Shown here: positions 11,861 through 22,625 of the stretch, one piece after another
How the letters are laid out: each line of letters opens with the position of its first letter
Numbering within the stretch: position 1 is the first letter of the stretch
From: Isoetes taiwanensis
Lineage: Eukaryota; Streptophyta; Lycopodiopsida; Isoetales; Isoetaceae
Reading direction: 5' to 3'
Assembly: GCA_021234155.1 (NCBI GenBank)
Contig: JAJEKV010000106.1
Coordinates: 551,050-615,049 of the forward strand
Length of the DNA: 64,000 bases
Notes under the pieces: model-generated
What the model saw: only the letters and a program-made list of their open reading frames with translations
Databases searched by the model: none
What the model was told of the DNA's origin: nothing
Program-made: the position numbers and the translations under genes

Positions 11861-13249
11861 GTATGTATATATTTCAGTTTGCGTTGCCATCTGTTGAGTC
11901 ATCTTAAACAGATTCATATAGAACAGATTCATGTAGCACATGTTATTAGTTCATGCACCAGGTACTAGTTCATGCACCTTATTGATAAACGGTGAATGCA
12001 TTTGTGGAGTTATTTTTGTTCAGTTATTATCAATGTAAAGTCAGCTAGCATTATTTGCTAGAGAGTTTTGACCACAATAGCACGTGATAAGTAGCCCATT
12101 GCTAAATAATGTTTGTACGTAAATTTTGATATATAACAGCTGCCTTTTGATAATAGGGTCTTTAGAGCAATTTTTTATGAGACAGAATGTTAAAATGCAG
12201 CAGATTCTTCTAAGGTCCAGCTCCTATGTTACTTTTACCATAAACCCTTTCGGCCAATATTAGCTATTCTCAAGCTCCAGGCAGTGGCATAACAAAGGTA
12301 TGGCTTTTTTATTTATGCTTTATATCGATTATGGAAAATGGTTTTGTGCATATCAGCTAATTTCTGGACTTTGAGGAGGTTAGTAATCTTATTTTTTAAA
12401 GAAATTTTAAATAAAGCCCCTGTAATTGTCAAAATCAACATAAATTTAGATGAATATGATGCTGGCAATATGACATATATGATAGCAGGCTGCCTACCAT
12501 CACTGCCTTCTCCGTTGTTTCTACTGTCCTGCTGTTTCCATTGTCCTGCTGCAGCAATGCCCATGAACATTCATGGATGTCTTGCATGGCAGTGCATCAG
12601 TATATGGGGTGTATGCGGCATGCAGATACCTCAATATTTAATATATTGTCTTACAGTGCTCTGAACATGTGAAACTCAAGTATTGGCTGACTATACCCAC
12701 ATCAGCAGCTAAATTCGGCCTTATATAAAGTGTATAAGGCTTCCAGCTCCATTTTAAAAGGGTATTTTTTGCATGTAGGCTACATCTTCTGGACTGGAAG
12801 GAGAATATCCCTGGTAAGATGGATGGATGGTTTGCAATCTATAAAACAAAACGTTTTCAGAAGTCTGGCCAACACTGCTCTGATGGAAGAAAGTCTAGTC
12901 ACAGGCTGCATCTTTCTGCGGGCAATGGAAGCTTCCAGGTGGTATAGACATAACTTTAATGATTTAGGATGATAGTGACGATATTTTACAATATAGGAAC
13001 ATTGTTTAGCTTATGCTAATATCCAAATACCATCTCGATTCAATGCTTCCAGTGCCTACAATTATTTTCAGTGTTTATTTTTCCATGAAAAAGGAAAAAG
13101 GCATATATCTGGCCAAGTTTGAACATCTTAAGATAGGTAGATTCTGCTGGGATTTTATGAACAGAATTGAGCTTGTGCACATAAACATAAATGCACAAAC
13201 AATACTACTTTTTGGTTTTGCTAAAATCTAAAATCTCCTTTTGCCTATT
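11861..13249. other. No recognisable gene
   Basis: AT-rich sequence with short frames only. It could include intron or decayed 3' sequence of the preceding exon fragment, but no splice-consistent continuation was found. Confidence 0.4.
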
Positions 13250-13830
13250 GGTTCATACTCCCGCCCGCCCGCCGCTGAAAAGCCCGCCCGGCCCCGCCGC
13301 CTACCGGGCGCTGGCGCCTTCAGTTGTCTGGGCGTAGTGGACGGATGGCGCTGGGAGGTGCAGCGATGGATGGCGCCTGTGAGCCTGTGAGAGCGTGCCT
13401 GAGCGTTTGCGCCTGGGAGCATGCCTGGATCGGTGGAGCGCTTTAGTGAGGAGGCACCTCCACTGGGCGATTTCCCTGAGCGGTTTCTGAGCGCCGCCTT
13501 CCCTGAGCGTCTGGGCGATTGGCGTTGGGGGCGTCTGTTTTCCAGCACACAGTTGTGAAGAGGTTACGGTTCGGAGGTGTTTGGTGAGGTCTTGTCTGTT
13601 GGAGGTATGCTTGTTGCTTTTTGCAATAGCATGGATTTTTGGATGTGTAATCATCCTGGCAACAGTTTTTTCCCAGGTGGTTTTTAATCTGGGCCATGGT
13701 GATTATGTTTTGTTCTGTGGGCTTCGGCCCTTGTTCTGGTTAGGGACTTCGGTCCCGTTTTGTACTTGTGGTCCCATAACCCGATTGGCCGTGGACATTA
13801 AAAGTTTCTTCCTTCCTTCCTTCCTTTTAA
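13250..13830 (+). other. GC-rich island ending in TTCC repeats; possible retroelement 3' tail
   Basis: Sequence from about 13258 to 13560 is much richer in GC than its surroundings (CCCGCCCGCCCGCCG and similar). Further on comes GGGCTTCGGCCCTTG, then GGGACTTCGGTCCCG, which form two small hairpins, and the block ends with TTCC repeats at 13810-13827. A GC-rich body, 3' hairpins and a terminal simple repeat are reminiscent of non-LTR retroelement 3' ends, but no clear target duplication was found. The long overlapping minus-strand frames at 13228-13697 are low-complexity Arg/Pro/Ser and are not taken as genes. Confidence 0.25.
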
Positions 13831-15404
13831 TTATGAAGTTTGGGTTCTTTTGCTGATACCTTATTGTCTCCATATCCTATTGTTTAAATTTGGTGTTTCC
13901 GGGGTTCCGAAAATTTTTTGGATTTTTTTTTCAGGTTCGTTTGCCTAAGGTTTGGGGTTTTTTTATTGCCGATAAAATTTTCCGGTGGTCTAAAAATGCG
14001 AAACAAATAATTAGGGGTCCGATGATGGGTATGATTTTGGAGAGGTTTCTGTTTTGGGAGCGGATTGTAGATGTCGGCAGATGGTGGCGGCTGGCATGCA
14101 CATGCATTTGCCAGGTATAAAAAGGAGGATGGACGAAATGGAGGATGTTTATGCTAGCTCATCTTATCTGGTCGATTTGATGTAGATGGGGTTTCTGAGT
14201 GGCCGCCAGTCTGGAAAAAATATATTAGCAGCTCCCTCATTCGACTGGAAGATCTTATATTTTGAGCAAAGATATGTTGCGATTTCTTATTGCATTGGTG
14301 AGTAAATATTGTTGCTCCTTGATGAGGTTAATTCAGATTCTTCTTCGACCGGCTGCTTATACTATAAGATTTAAGTTTTTTTTATCTTCTATTGTGCAAG
14401 TGGATGCACTTCACGGTAAAGCTTGGTTTTGGCATCGGATCCTTCTGTTCTGGAAGCATAAGTCCAAGTTTAGTTTATTGATTCCTTTTCATTTTTTATT
14501 TATTCGCAGATGGTTGTGCCAGATTTATGGTTTGCTGGATCAATAGCAAAACTCTAATGCATTTCTCAAACAATCCAAACTGTTGTTCAAGATAAATTGT
14601 AAATTCCCTTTGGCCATTGGATCAACAAGAATATAGACTTTTCTTTCCACTGTGCAACAAATTTGGAGTGTTTTTCATGTGAAGCAGGAGCCTGTAATTG
14701 AAACATTATTTCATCTGATATGAACTTGGCGTGCAGTAAGGCCCCTGCCCTATAAATGCTGTGCTTACTCCAACAAAATGGTATTTCAATCCTTTCCTTT
14801 CCAAGTAAGATTATGTTTCCATGTTTGTTGTTCCTATAGTGTTAGGTTGTGGTGAAGCATTTTCCCAAGAAACAATTTGTCCATGGCTCTTTAACTCTTC
14901 TAGGATGCTTCTGTTTGGGAATTTTTTGTTTGGTGTTTTTGCAAGAACTAAGGCCCTTATTTGTATCTTTCAATCCCTTTATATCCATTTGAATCTTGAT
15001 CCAGAGGGAGAATAAAAGTGGGAATACAAACTTTTGTTCTATCTGATAACGATTTACTATGAAGGGGCATTGTAAATTGCAGGGTTGGAACTCCTTGCAG
15101 TCAAAAGCTTTTGTCACGTCTCATAGGTTAGCACAAAAGTATTTCATAAGCTTTATGTTATTTGTTATTGTCCCATTATTGCTTCGAATATATTATTGTG
15201 CTGTTACCTATTAGCAAAATCAAAGCAAGCATTGATACTTTATAGTTGCACGAATTTTATTGTTGCAGATTATAGTAGTGTAGCTTCATTTAGTGGTTAG
15301 ACTATTGCAGACACCATAGCTTCAAGCTATGCAGGGCATAGATTGCAAAAAAAGGCTAACACCTGAATATTCTAGATGTTTCTGATATTCAAAGTATAGT
15401 ACAG
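13831..15404. other. No recognisable gene
   Basis: T-rich sequence with several short frames of 60-95 codons, hydrophobic because of the base composition. None carries a family motif. Confidence 0.45.
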
Positions 15405-15720
15405 TTTTCCGTGTCAGGTTAGCAAAACAGGAATTCCTCAAATGATGTATTTGATGTAATGGTCAAAATGCTGCCATGAATTTTCCGTGTCAGGTTAGCA
15501 AAACAGGAATTCCTCAAATGATGTATTTGATGTAATGGTCAAAATGCTGCCATGAATTTATGGGATTCAGGTTAGTAAAACAGGAATTCCTCAAATGATG
15601 TATTTGATGTAATGGTCAAAATGCTGCCATGAATTTTCCGTGTCAGGTTAGCAAAACAGGAATTCCTCAAATGATGTATTTGATGTAATGGTCAAAATGC
15701 TGCCATGAATTTATGGGATC
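15405..15720. repeat. 76-bp tandem repeat, four copies
   Basis: Units start at 15405, 15481, 15557 and 15634, with a partial fifth start at 15710. They share CAAAACAGGAATTCCTCAAA and GATGTATTTGATGTAATGG. Two unit starts alternate: TTTTCCGTGTCAGG (units 1, 2, 4) and TTTATGGGATTCAGG (unit 3 and the partial fifth). Near identity between units means a recent expansion. Confidence 0.95.
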
Positions 15721-15835
15721 TGTCCAGTTAGGAAATTATGCTCACTCATTTTATTACTGCTATCTACTTGAGACACATTTCCAACCAAGTTGGTAAGGGA
15801 AAATATTCAGCTCTGTTTTTCTTTCCAACGGGCAG

Positions 15836-15874
15836 CAAATAGCAAGAGCTAGAGGGCAGTTAAACCAGGAAGAG
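15836..15874 (+). other. Candidate orphan mini-exon
   Basis: A polypyrimidine tract and CAG precede a 39-base open segment (QIARARGQLNQEE), which ends at a GTATGC donor. It is exactly 13 codons. Function unknown. It is listed because the splice signals on both sides are good. Confidence 0.3.
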
Positions 15875-15946
15875 GTATGCAAGTAAGTAATAGGCTGCCA
15901 TCATTTTGACGGAACTTTATGTGATGTATATAAATAAATATAATAG

Positions 15947-16055
15947 GTCGGATTAATCATTTTCCCCAAGAGGACATTTGTAAGAATGGATGGTCATATC
16001 TACACAGACTATGTTGTTCCACCCACATATGACTCTTTTAGGAAACATAAGCTGG
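15947..16055 (+). other. Candidate orphan exon
   Basis: After an AATAG acceptor the frame reads VGLIIFPKRTFVRMDGHIYT, then DYVVPPTYDSFRKHKLG, up to a possible GTGCTT donor. The composition is balanced and unlike the flanking AT-rich DNA, which suggests real coding origin. I do not recognise the family. It may belong to the same lost plus-strand gene as 15836-15874 and 18008-18082. Confidence 0.3.
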
Positions 16056-17784
16056 GTGCTTACTGCATTTGTTTCAATCAGTTGTTGTTTACATGCTATG
16101 CTGCTTTAGTTTGAGTTAGTATCTTAGTCCACTCTGTTTATTACGGCTCATTGTGTGGGCGCCAACAAGGAAAAGGGCAATAATCCGCATGAAGAGTGCC
16201 CTTAAGGATACCGTAATCACAGGTAATTTACACAATATTACATTGTTAAAATTAGCTAGATAATGAGCCGTTTGTCTGGCTCTATACTAAATGGAACTTA
16301 AGTTTGATCACTGCTTAGACCTTAAACTACACTTTGGATCCTAAACAGCACTTTGTTTGCAGATACCATGTTGCAGAGCATCTGTTTCCAGCACAAGCAA
16401 ATTGCACTTTGTTTGCAAACCATGTTGCAGGGCATCTATTTCCATTAAAAGACCCTGCAAGTAAATAGTGAAACCACCGTACAAGCTTTTGCCCAACTTT
16501 ACTTGGAAGCATTGATTCTGTATCTTGGATTATCTGCAGGCATTTGCCAAGGTCATCTATAGCATTGAACTTAGTCTTTTGCTGCTTGGATGACAGGAGC
16601 CCTGCCATTTATTTTCAGATGTGCATCTTCATAATTTTGATCTTTATATATTTGAGATGCAATAGTTTCAATTTCTCTAGCACTGAATCTTCTGTTTGAA
16701 GAATATGCAATGACCAGTGTAATTTGAGACCACCGTAACTTGCAAGGATTTGGCTTTTGGATATTCGTAGGCTGATAAAGCATTAATCTGTAAGTACATG
16801 GCACGGATAATTCTTTGATTACCACAAGGAGATATATCGTTCCATTATGAGGTACACGCAATATTTATAGGGTCATCATTCAAAATAATTGTATAGTTTT
16901 GGAGATGGTTACATGTAAGGTCACTTATTGCTTAGGCTACATGTTTTCCATTTTCTGATTTCTCCATTTTTTGAGTTCTTATGATCAAGCTCTAGCATTA
17001 CTGGTTCAATTATTGAAAGCTTCAAGCTCTAGCATTACTGACCAATTACTTCCTTGAGCCAGAAGGTTCAAGCTCTGGTATTACTGATCCATTTACTTCG
17101 TTGAGCCTTTCCTTCTTGGAAACAGAGCAAAAGGAAAAAGAATAATGCGGCATATTTGGCTCAAGATTTAAGTATAGACAAGTCATAAGCACCGTTATTG
17201 ATAGTGTTGAACCTCATGTTCAAGTACTCTTCAGCAACTTAATGAAAGACAAATAGGGTTCTTTTATCCTATTGTCTAATAGTGCGACAAATAGGGTTCT
17301 TTTATCCTATTGTCTAATATTGCAACTATTTTTGTTCACGTTAACAAAATTGCAACTGTACTATAACTATAACTCCGTGGTTGGATATAATACAAGTAGT
17401 ACACGGCTTGCATAGTGGTTCAATGATTTGTTAATGCACATCTACATTATTAGCACTAGACAAAAGAAATAGTAACAATAAATATGTATAAACTCATGTT
17501 TTCCCATCAAAAACCACATGCTATTTTTTCGAGGGGTGATTACAATAGCCATCCACAATTTTAATTAATCCATCAAATATGAATGGAGTGCTATATATTT
17601 TTAGAACATTTCCACGTCACAAACATTAGTTTTCCAAGGGCCACAGACCGACCATAGAACCTGATTCAAGAAGTGGAACGCATCAGCTGTCTGCTCTAGG
17701 CAGGTAGGCCACACATCAAAAAAATCAAATTTAAAAAATAGATATCAAACCATTTAGTCCTGTCGAGTTCACATGGATCTAAAG
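16056..17784. other. No supportable gene; short repeats
   Basis: Two small repeat groups are visible. TTCAAGCTCTAGCATTACTG-like words recur three times at about 16986, 17022 and 17068. A 38-bp unit is perfectly duplicated at 17248-17285 and 17286-17323; it contains GACAAATAGG and CCTATTGTC, so each copy folds into a hairpin. Minus-strand frames at 16327-16861 look weakly coding but match nothing I know. Confidence 0.45.
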
Positions 17785-17811
17785 CCCAGCAACGCCGGGC
17801 ACCATAACTAG
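17785..17811 (+). mobile_element. Helitron 3' terminus (copy 1)
   Basis: CCCAGCAACGCCGGG forms a GC-rich hairpin with one mismatch, followed after eight bases by CTAG (17808-17811) and then a T. A hairpin about ten bases before a CTRR end, with a host T after it, is the standard 3' end of a Helitron. The sequence is nearly identical to the end at 28695-28721, so both belong to one family. No 5' end could be assigned for this copy. Confidence 0.7.
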
Positions 17812-18007
17812 TATATCATTAAATTAGTTTCAATGTGTTCCAGTAATGTTCTTCAGCAACATTGAAAAACTAATACCTCACATTTGCCAATAAAATGTAT
17901 TTTCATTTAGGAGTTTGATTTCTATTCTAGCTTTTATGTTCTTTTGCATGGTAAATTGAATACAATTTGAGAATTGACAAAGTTCTTGTTTTATTTTTTT
18001 TACATAG

Positions 18008-18082
18008 GTTAGCGAAGAGGAAGAGCGCAATGAGTCCACTGATAAAGGTTCGTCTCCTGCTAAGGACGATAACCTGGAATGA
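18008..18082 (+). other. Candidate 3'-terminal exon with acidic tail
   Basis: A long T-rich tract and ACATAG lead into a 75-base open segment (VSEEEERNESTDKGSSPAKD followed by DNLE and a stop). The acidic, low-hydrophobic tail resembles the C-terminus of many nuclear or ER proteins. The rest of the gene is not recognisable. The Helitron end at 17811 lies about 200 bp upstream, in what would be the last intron. Confidence 0.35.
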
Positions 18083-18818
18083 GAATTATGCATGAGAGAA
18101 ATTGTCTCAAACTAAAACTAAAACAAATAACTTTTTATGTTAAAAATACTTCAAATGTAGAATGATCTTTCATTCGAATTAACGTAATGTTCTTTACTTC
18201 GTCAAGTAATTTGATTGGGATTGAGTTTTTTATCATTACTCGTGCAATTACTTAAATAATTTTTCCTTTCTTTGTATATATGCATGATGCAACCATGGAC
18301 TCAAACCAGACCAATTTTGCACATATGAACACAAAAAAATAACATCCAAATACTAATGTCTAAAAAAAATATCTATTGACGTAACTAGAAAAATGACAAA
18401 AATTGAAAGTAGAATTGCCACACAGAGACACGTTATTTAGACACAAATTTGACAATGGTATCATATATGCTCATAAAAAATGACATATATATGTCACAAA
18501 AGGATCTAAAATTTGACAAAATTTTGTTACTCAAACATTACAAAATTTGTCATACCTATATAACTAAATGTTACAATCATGTTGCAAAATAAAATATGCT
18601 CGCTATAAGTTGCATAAAAAAGGGATATAAAACATGTTGCTATAGTGTTCTAGCAATATCAACCTTGATTTTGTATAAGTGAAGCAAAATGCTGATGGGA
18701 GGGAGACATGCTTATTTAACATAAAACAGAATCGGCTGACTTGTTTGTTGATCATTATCTATATTCAAACAAAATAGATACCACCACACGGGGACTTGAA
18801 CTACGGTCATAATGAATG

Positions 18819-19862
18819 TTAGTCCTTGATCCGTCCTGCAACTTCAGCTGCAAAATTTTGGCTCTTCTTTTCGAGGCCCTCTCCAAGAGTAAAACGGACA
18901 AACCTCCGCACTTTGATATTTTCTCCAATGCTCGCAATTGTTTGTTTTATCAAGTCTCTCACAAGAATGGTATCATCCTTGATAAATGGCTGTTCAAGCA
19001 AACAAAGGTCCCCCAACCTCTTTGACATGCGACCATCAACAATTTTTTCTCTAATTTGCTCTGGCTTGCTTTGTAAATCTTCTCTTTGCATTTCAAGTTC
19101 GCGTTCCTTTTGCCTAATATCTGAAGGAATGCCGTCCACTCGAAATAAACTGAACACCTCAGGTTTGCAACTACTTGCATTGCAAGGTCTTCAAGGAGCC
19201 GCTTAAATATTTCTCCTCTAGCAACAAAATCGGTTTGAATTTACCTCTATTAGTACACCTATACGAGAATCATGGATGTAACTTCCAAACAGTTCCTTCA
19301 AACCGCTATTCTACTTGCCTTTTGTCTGCACTTGTAAGACCTTTCTTTACGAGATACTCTCGAGCCTTTTCATAATCACCCCCGAGAATCAAGAAGTGCT
19401 TTCTTGCAATCCATCATGCCTTCTCGTTTCCTCCATGAGTTGCTTCATCATGGCAAATTTAAATGACAACATCAGACGGTCCTCCATTAGCAATTTTAGA
19501 TGACCCTTCATCAATCGTTCCTTTGGCAGCATCCATCTTTACTTCCACAGATGTCCCATGAATTGACTCTTTTGGTTTTGTTTGGGCTGCTACTTCTGCA
19601 GCAAAATCATGCTCCCTTTTCTCTAAGCCTTCTCCTAGAACAAAACGTGCAAACCTCCTAATACGGATGTTTTCTCCAACAATTACCACTATCTGTTTTA
19701 TTAAATCTTTCACAAGCACATTATCATCTTTAATGAATGGTTGCTCTAGTAATGCAAGATCCCCAAGCCTTTTGGTAATTCTGCCTTCAACAATCTTTGC
19801 ACGTATTTGCTCAGGTTTTGTTTGTAAGTCTTCCCTTTCCATCTCAATTACCCATTCTAACT
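18819..19862 (-). pseudogene. Plastid elongation factor Ts polyprotein (PETs-type) pseudogene
   Basis: Two EF-Ts C-terminal halves are present in tandem on the minus strand. The first (19842 to about 19459) reads [31 protein letters not shown] and [14 protein letters not shown]. The second (19157 to 18819) reads [31 protein letters not shown] and [14 protein letters not shown], then [11 protein letters not shown] and a stop. Between them the N-terminal part of the second EF-Ts domain can be followed only by changing frames (MMKQLMEET, MDCKKALLD, GDYEKAREYLVKKG, GSYIHDSRIGVLIEVN). Two EF-Ts units in one chain is typical of the plant chloroplast polyprotein that supplies EF-Ts for plastid translation. 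Several frameshifts and stops, plus the missing N-terminal half, make it a pseudogene. No intron is visible. Confidence 0.85.
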
Positions 19863-19998
19863 ATGTTGGACAGTAACGAACTGCTCTACTATAGAGAAAA
19901 AACACTCTAACATTGAGCACATAATATAACCTAATATTAGAACATTGGAGGCTTCCTACAAACCAACTATTGAATATGAATATGCACGCCTAAGAAGG

Positions 19999-20170
19999 TG
20001 TTGAAGAAAGGATGATCAAGCATCCTGGATCAATGACGTGGATCTGCCAGCAGGGCAATCCACATGAATCGACACATACCTTTTCAGTTTTGTTCTTATA
20101 TATATGTGAGCCACGGCTGGGGCTTTTCCAACCAGATCAATCCATTTCCTCCGCTTTCTGTAATTTATCA
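19999..20170 (+). repeat. TRIM 5' LTR
   Basis: 172 bp, TG...CA bounded. It contains TATATATATG at about 20099-20108 as a likely promoter core. It differs from the 3' LTR by three transitions. Confidence 0.95.
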
Positions 20171-20184
20171 TGGCATCAGAGCCA
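20171..20184 (+). other. TRIM primer binding site
   Basis: TGGCATCAGAGCCA lies directly after the LTR. The common plant site complementary to initiator-Met tRNA is TGGTATCAGAGC, so there is a single C for T change. Confidence 0.9.
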
Positions 20185-20711
20185 GCGATGGCTTAGGAGG
20201 ATCTAGAGAAATTCGTGGCTGCTGTAGAGCAGCCAAAAAGAACCTGGGACCTGCCATGGAGGAGCCGTTGAAGATGAAGGTTGAAGATGAAGATAGAGGG
20301 CCTCCAGAGTGAATCGCATGATTGAAGGTAATAGCTCATTATTTTCTTCATTTCAAATCCATATATAGCAAATCAGGATGCCTGCGTGCATTCTGGAATA
20401 AGATGGGTCGAGATTTGTTTCATCTCTGTAAAAGAAGATGGGAAAGATATGCTCAGAATGGAGCACAAAGAACCCATAAACCATATAGAGTAGAGAAGCA
20501 AATTCGGAATTTAAATGCTTCTGTTATGCATTTCCTGTCATTACTGTTTCTCCCTAGAAATCCTGGTTCTTATGAATCAGAAGAAGCTCTGGAAGATTGG
20601 CCTTGTTGCTCAGGAAAATAAGCCTGGAGCAAACACAATGCAGTTCAGAAGGAATTGCAGATTAAGGGGGAGCAGATTGAAGACTCCTTAGACGCTTGAT
20701 CCGATGCTGAT

Positions 20712-20721
20712 CAAGGGGGAG
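20712..20721 (+). other. TRIM polypurine tract
   Basis: CAAGGGGGAG (with T at 20711) abuts the 3' LTR at 20722, the place where plus-strand synthesis is primed. A second GGGGGAG-like run lies about 50 bp upstream. Confidence 0.85.
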
Positions 20722-20893
20722 TGTTGAAGAAAGGATGATCAAGCATCCTGGATCAATGACGTGGATCTGCCAGCAGGGCAATCCACATGAATCGACATAT
20801 ACCTTTTCAGTTTTGTTCTTATATATATGTGAGCCACGGCTGGGGCTTTTCCAGCCAGATCAATCCATTTCCTCCACTTTCTGTAATTTATCA
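20722..20893 (+). repeat. TRIM 3' LTR
   Basis: 172 bp, 98% identical to the 5' LTR, and followed by the GAAGG target duplication. Confidence 0.95.
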
Positions 20894-21029
20894 GAAGGGC
20901 TTATGTACAGTTTGGCTGTGAAGTCAAGGCAGCATTGCAGTCTTCAACTGCTATTGACCAATTTTAGATCGACTTGCAGCCCGGTTACCTGGATCTACGT
21001 CCAAGCCCTCAATATACATTGTGCATAAC

Positions 21030-21660
21030 TCAAAATATTTGCTCGCCTTGAATAGCACTTCTAAGCAATGTGTTTGCTTCAGTATCTTGAAGGTCCAATC
21101 TTACTGCTTTCTCTGCAGCTATGATTGCATCTTCAAATCTGCAAGAAGAATGTGTCCCTCTGTTAAAATACATGCCAAGGTTTGTTAGAGAAGAGCTTAA
21201 TATACCAATAGGCATACCTTCCTCGTGCCATGGTAAGTTATTACAATAAGTAAATATTTGCTAACTGAAGTGGATTTGCAACTTATTAGAGCTACTCTTC
21301 AAGCAGCTGCTAAAATAGTATCTACCTCATCGAACCTGTGGAGATCGATTAACGCTTCTGCTTTTAAAGCAAATACCTACACGGGGTGAATCCATCACTA
21401 GAATCTCAATTATCGAAGTAAAACTCACATTGCGAAAAGTAGCAAATGAACCTGTGGTGCATGATCAGCTCCCGCTACTATTGTTGCATCTGTCTCCATT
21501 ATAAGACTACTCCAATTTTTTGTTCCCAATAACAGCAAGCTGTTGAGCTTTCGTAAAATCATTGTGCCTCGTAGCTTTGAAGTACTCTGCATCAAAGGCC
21601 TCTAATCCTTTTATCTTAGCCTACGACAACTCCGAATTTGCCACACAAAATTTTTTACTA
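21030..21660 (-). pseudogene. TTL-type TPR protein (tetratricopeptide thioredoxin-like) gene relic with introns
   Basis: Several exons can be followed on the minus strand. One ending at 21452 gives ATIVAGADHAPQ and splices in frame to 21377-21300, VFALKAEALIDLHRFDEVDT. A short exon ending at 21218 gives MARG, and its donor GTATGCC splices to an acceptor (TTCTTGCAG) before 21138, giving RFEDAIIAAEKAVRLDLQD. Order and wording match the middle TPR region of plant TTL proteins (GADsSPQ...aLKAEALLKLh.hdEAd...MalGRFEnAv.AAEKA.qiDp.n). TTL proteins are plant TPR scaffolds. Stops and short extensions interrupt the frame, and the first and last parts of the gene are missing. The adjacent TRIM insertion and the EF-Ts relic lie on its 3' side. 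Confidence 0.65.
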
Positions 21661-21870
21661 TCTGGGTTGTGGCGATAGTGTGCAAGAACAGAGCCCATCA
21701 GAATGGAGCAGACGAACTGGAGAAAGCAGAGCCTGAGGGACAACATTTGACGGATTTTTTTACTAGCTGAGCTTTGATTGTGAACCTAATACTGAACAAA
21801 AAGCAACGGAATAGAAACGCACCTTACTCATCTCCGAGATCTCTGAACAAACAAAGTAAGAGAAGCCCTG

Positions 21871-21879
21871 CTTATATAG
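21871..21879 (-). promoter_or_regulatory. Possible TATA box upstream of the TTL relic
   Basis: Read on the minus strand the sequence is GTCTATATAAGCAGG, with pyrimidine-rich sequence and an ATG (21838) about 35-40 bp downstream. Position and strand suit a promoter for the fragment chain to its left, but no other element supports it. Confidence 0.3.
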
Positions 21880-22511
21880 ACAAGAAAAAACAGATCCCAA
21901 GGATGCTGGCTACGGTCATATCGCCACCTAGAGCTTGAAGTCTTAGATCCGACCACGCGTATTGAAGGAGATAAGGATTGCTCCGAAATGCAAGTCCGCC
22001 ATCGCCCGGTTATTGTCGGTCTTGAGAAATTTTTTACGAGACTTTTTTTCCTTCCTATTTTTTCCCCACTCGGGAATCTAGAGCATCAAAGAATCGAATC
22101 TTGGTGTGAATAAATTATATAAGTGTAGATAAGGTTTTAATGTAAGTCTGTAGTGCATCGGGCCCTAAATTGAATGGCTCAGATTAATCTACGCCACGTG
22201 GCATCATCTTGCTCTTCTACTTTCTTTAGGGTTGTTCTTTACGACATGAGCACGTCTGGGACCGGCCAGTACAACTATTGCAGCCATGGTGGTCTCGAAT
22301 GCTCACAAATCTCGAATGGAGAAACATCATCTGATCTCTAGTGCATTGCCATAACGATCCTGCTTCAGGGATGAGGTAATACATGAAGTTTATAATGGTT
22401 CGTCAAGCAGAGCAACAGTATTATCCACCGGATCCTGTTTTGCCTGTTTTGGCCTGAATGGAAGATTTAGAAGGTGCCAAAACCTAGCTAAGTTCACCGA
22501 TTTGGAGCGCA

Positions 22512-22625
22512 ATGGCGGCAAGCCTATTGTCAAGCTCTTCTTCAGCAGACCGGTTAAGCTTCCATAACCGTGGTTCTGAATTTTCCAGTTGCAGGAGGGT
22601 CAATGAACGAGCTTTCCTAAGTTGA
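22512..22625 (+). other. Short open frame resembling a plastid transit peptide
   Basis: The 37-aa frame begins MAASLLSSSSSADRLSFHNR and is rich in Ser and Arg with no acidic cluster at the start, as in chloroplast transit peptides that open MA. It stops after RRVNERAFLS. There is no recognisable mature protein behind it, so it may be the first exon of a lost nuclear gene for a plastid protein, or chance. Its strand is opposite to the EF-Ts relic, so the two are probably not the same gene. Confidence 0.3.

Larger units (their letters stand above)
19999..20893 (+). mobile_element. Complete TRIM-type LTR retrotransposon (895 bp)
   Basis: Two 172-bp direct terminal repeats (19999-20170 and 20722-20893) begin TGTTGAAG and end TTATCA; they differ at only three positions, all transitions. 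TGGCATCAGAGCCA follows the left repeat at once and closely matches the initiator-Met tRNA primer site. CAAGGGGGAG precedes the right repeat directly as a polypurine tract. GAAGG flanks both sides (19994-19998 and 20894-20898), a perfect 5-bp target duplication. The 551-bp interior has no gag or pol, so it must move in trans. This is a recent insertion. Confidence 0.95.

Noticed and set aside
13228-13697. Three overlapping Arg/Pro/Ser-rich minus-strand frames
   Set aside because: Caused by the GC-rich island; frames are open in several phases at once.
16327-16861. Two overlapping minus-strand frames (about 95 codons each) that look weakly coding
   Set aside because: Segments such as RRFSAREIETIASQIYKD seem protein-like, but I recognise no family and no splice pattern; kept only as a note.
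21640-21757. Signal-peptide-like start (MLSLRLCFLQFVCSILMGSV) before the TTL relic on the minus strand
   Set aside because: TTL proteins are not secreted, the frame meets a stop before the TPR part, and the hydrophobic run may be chance.
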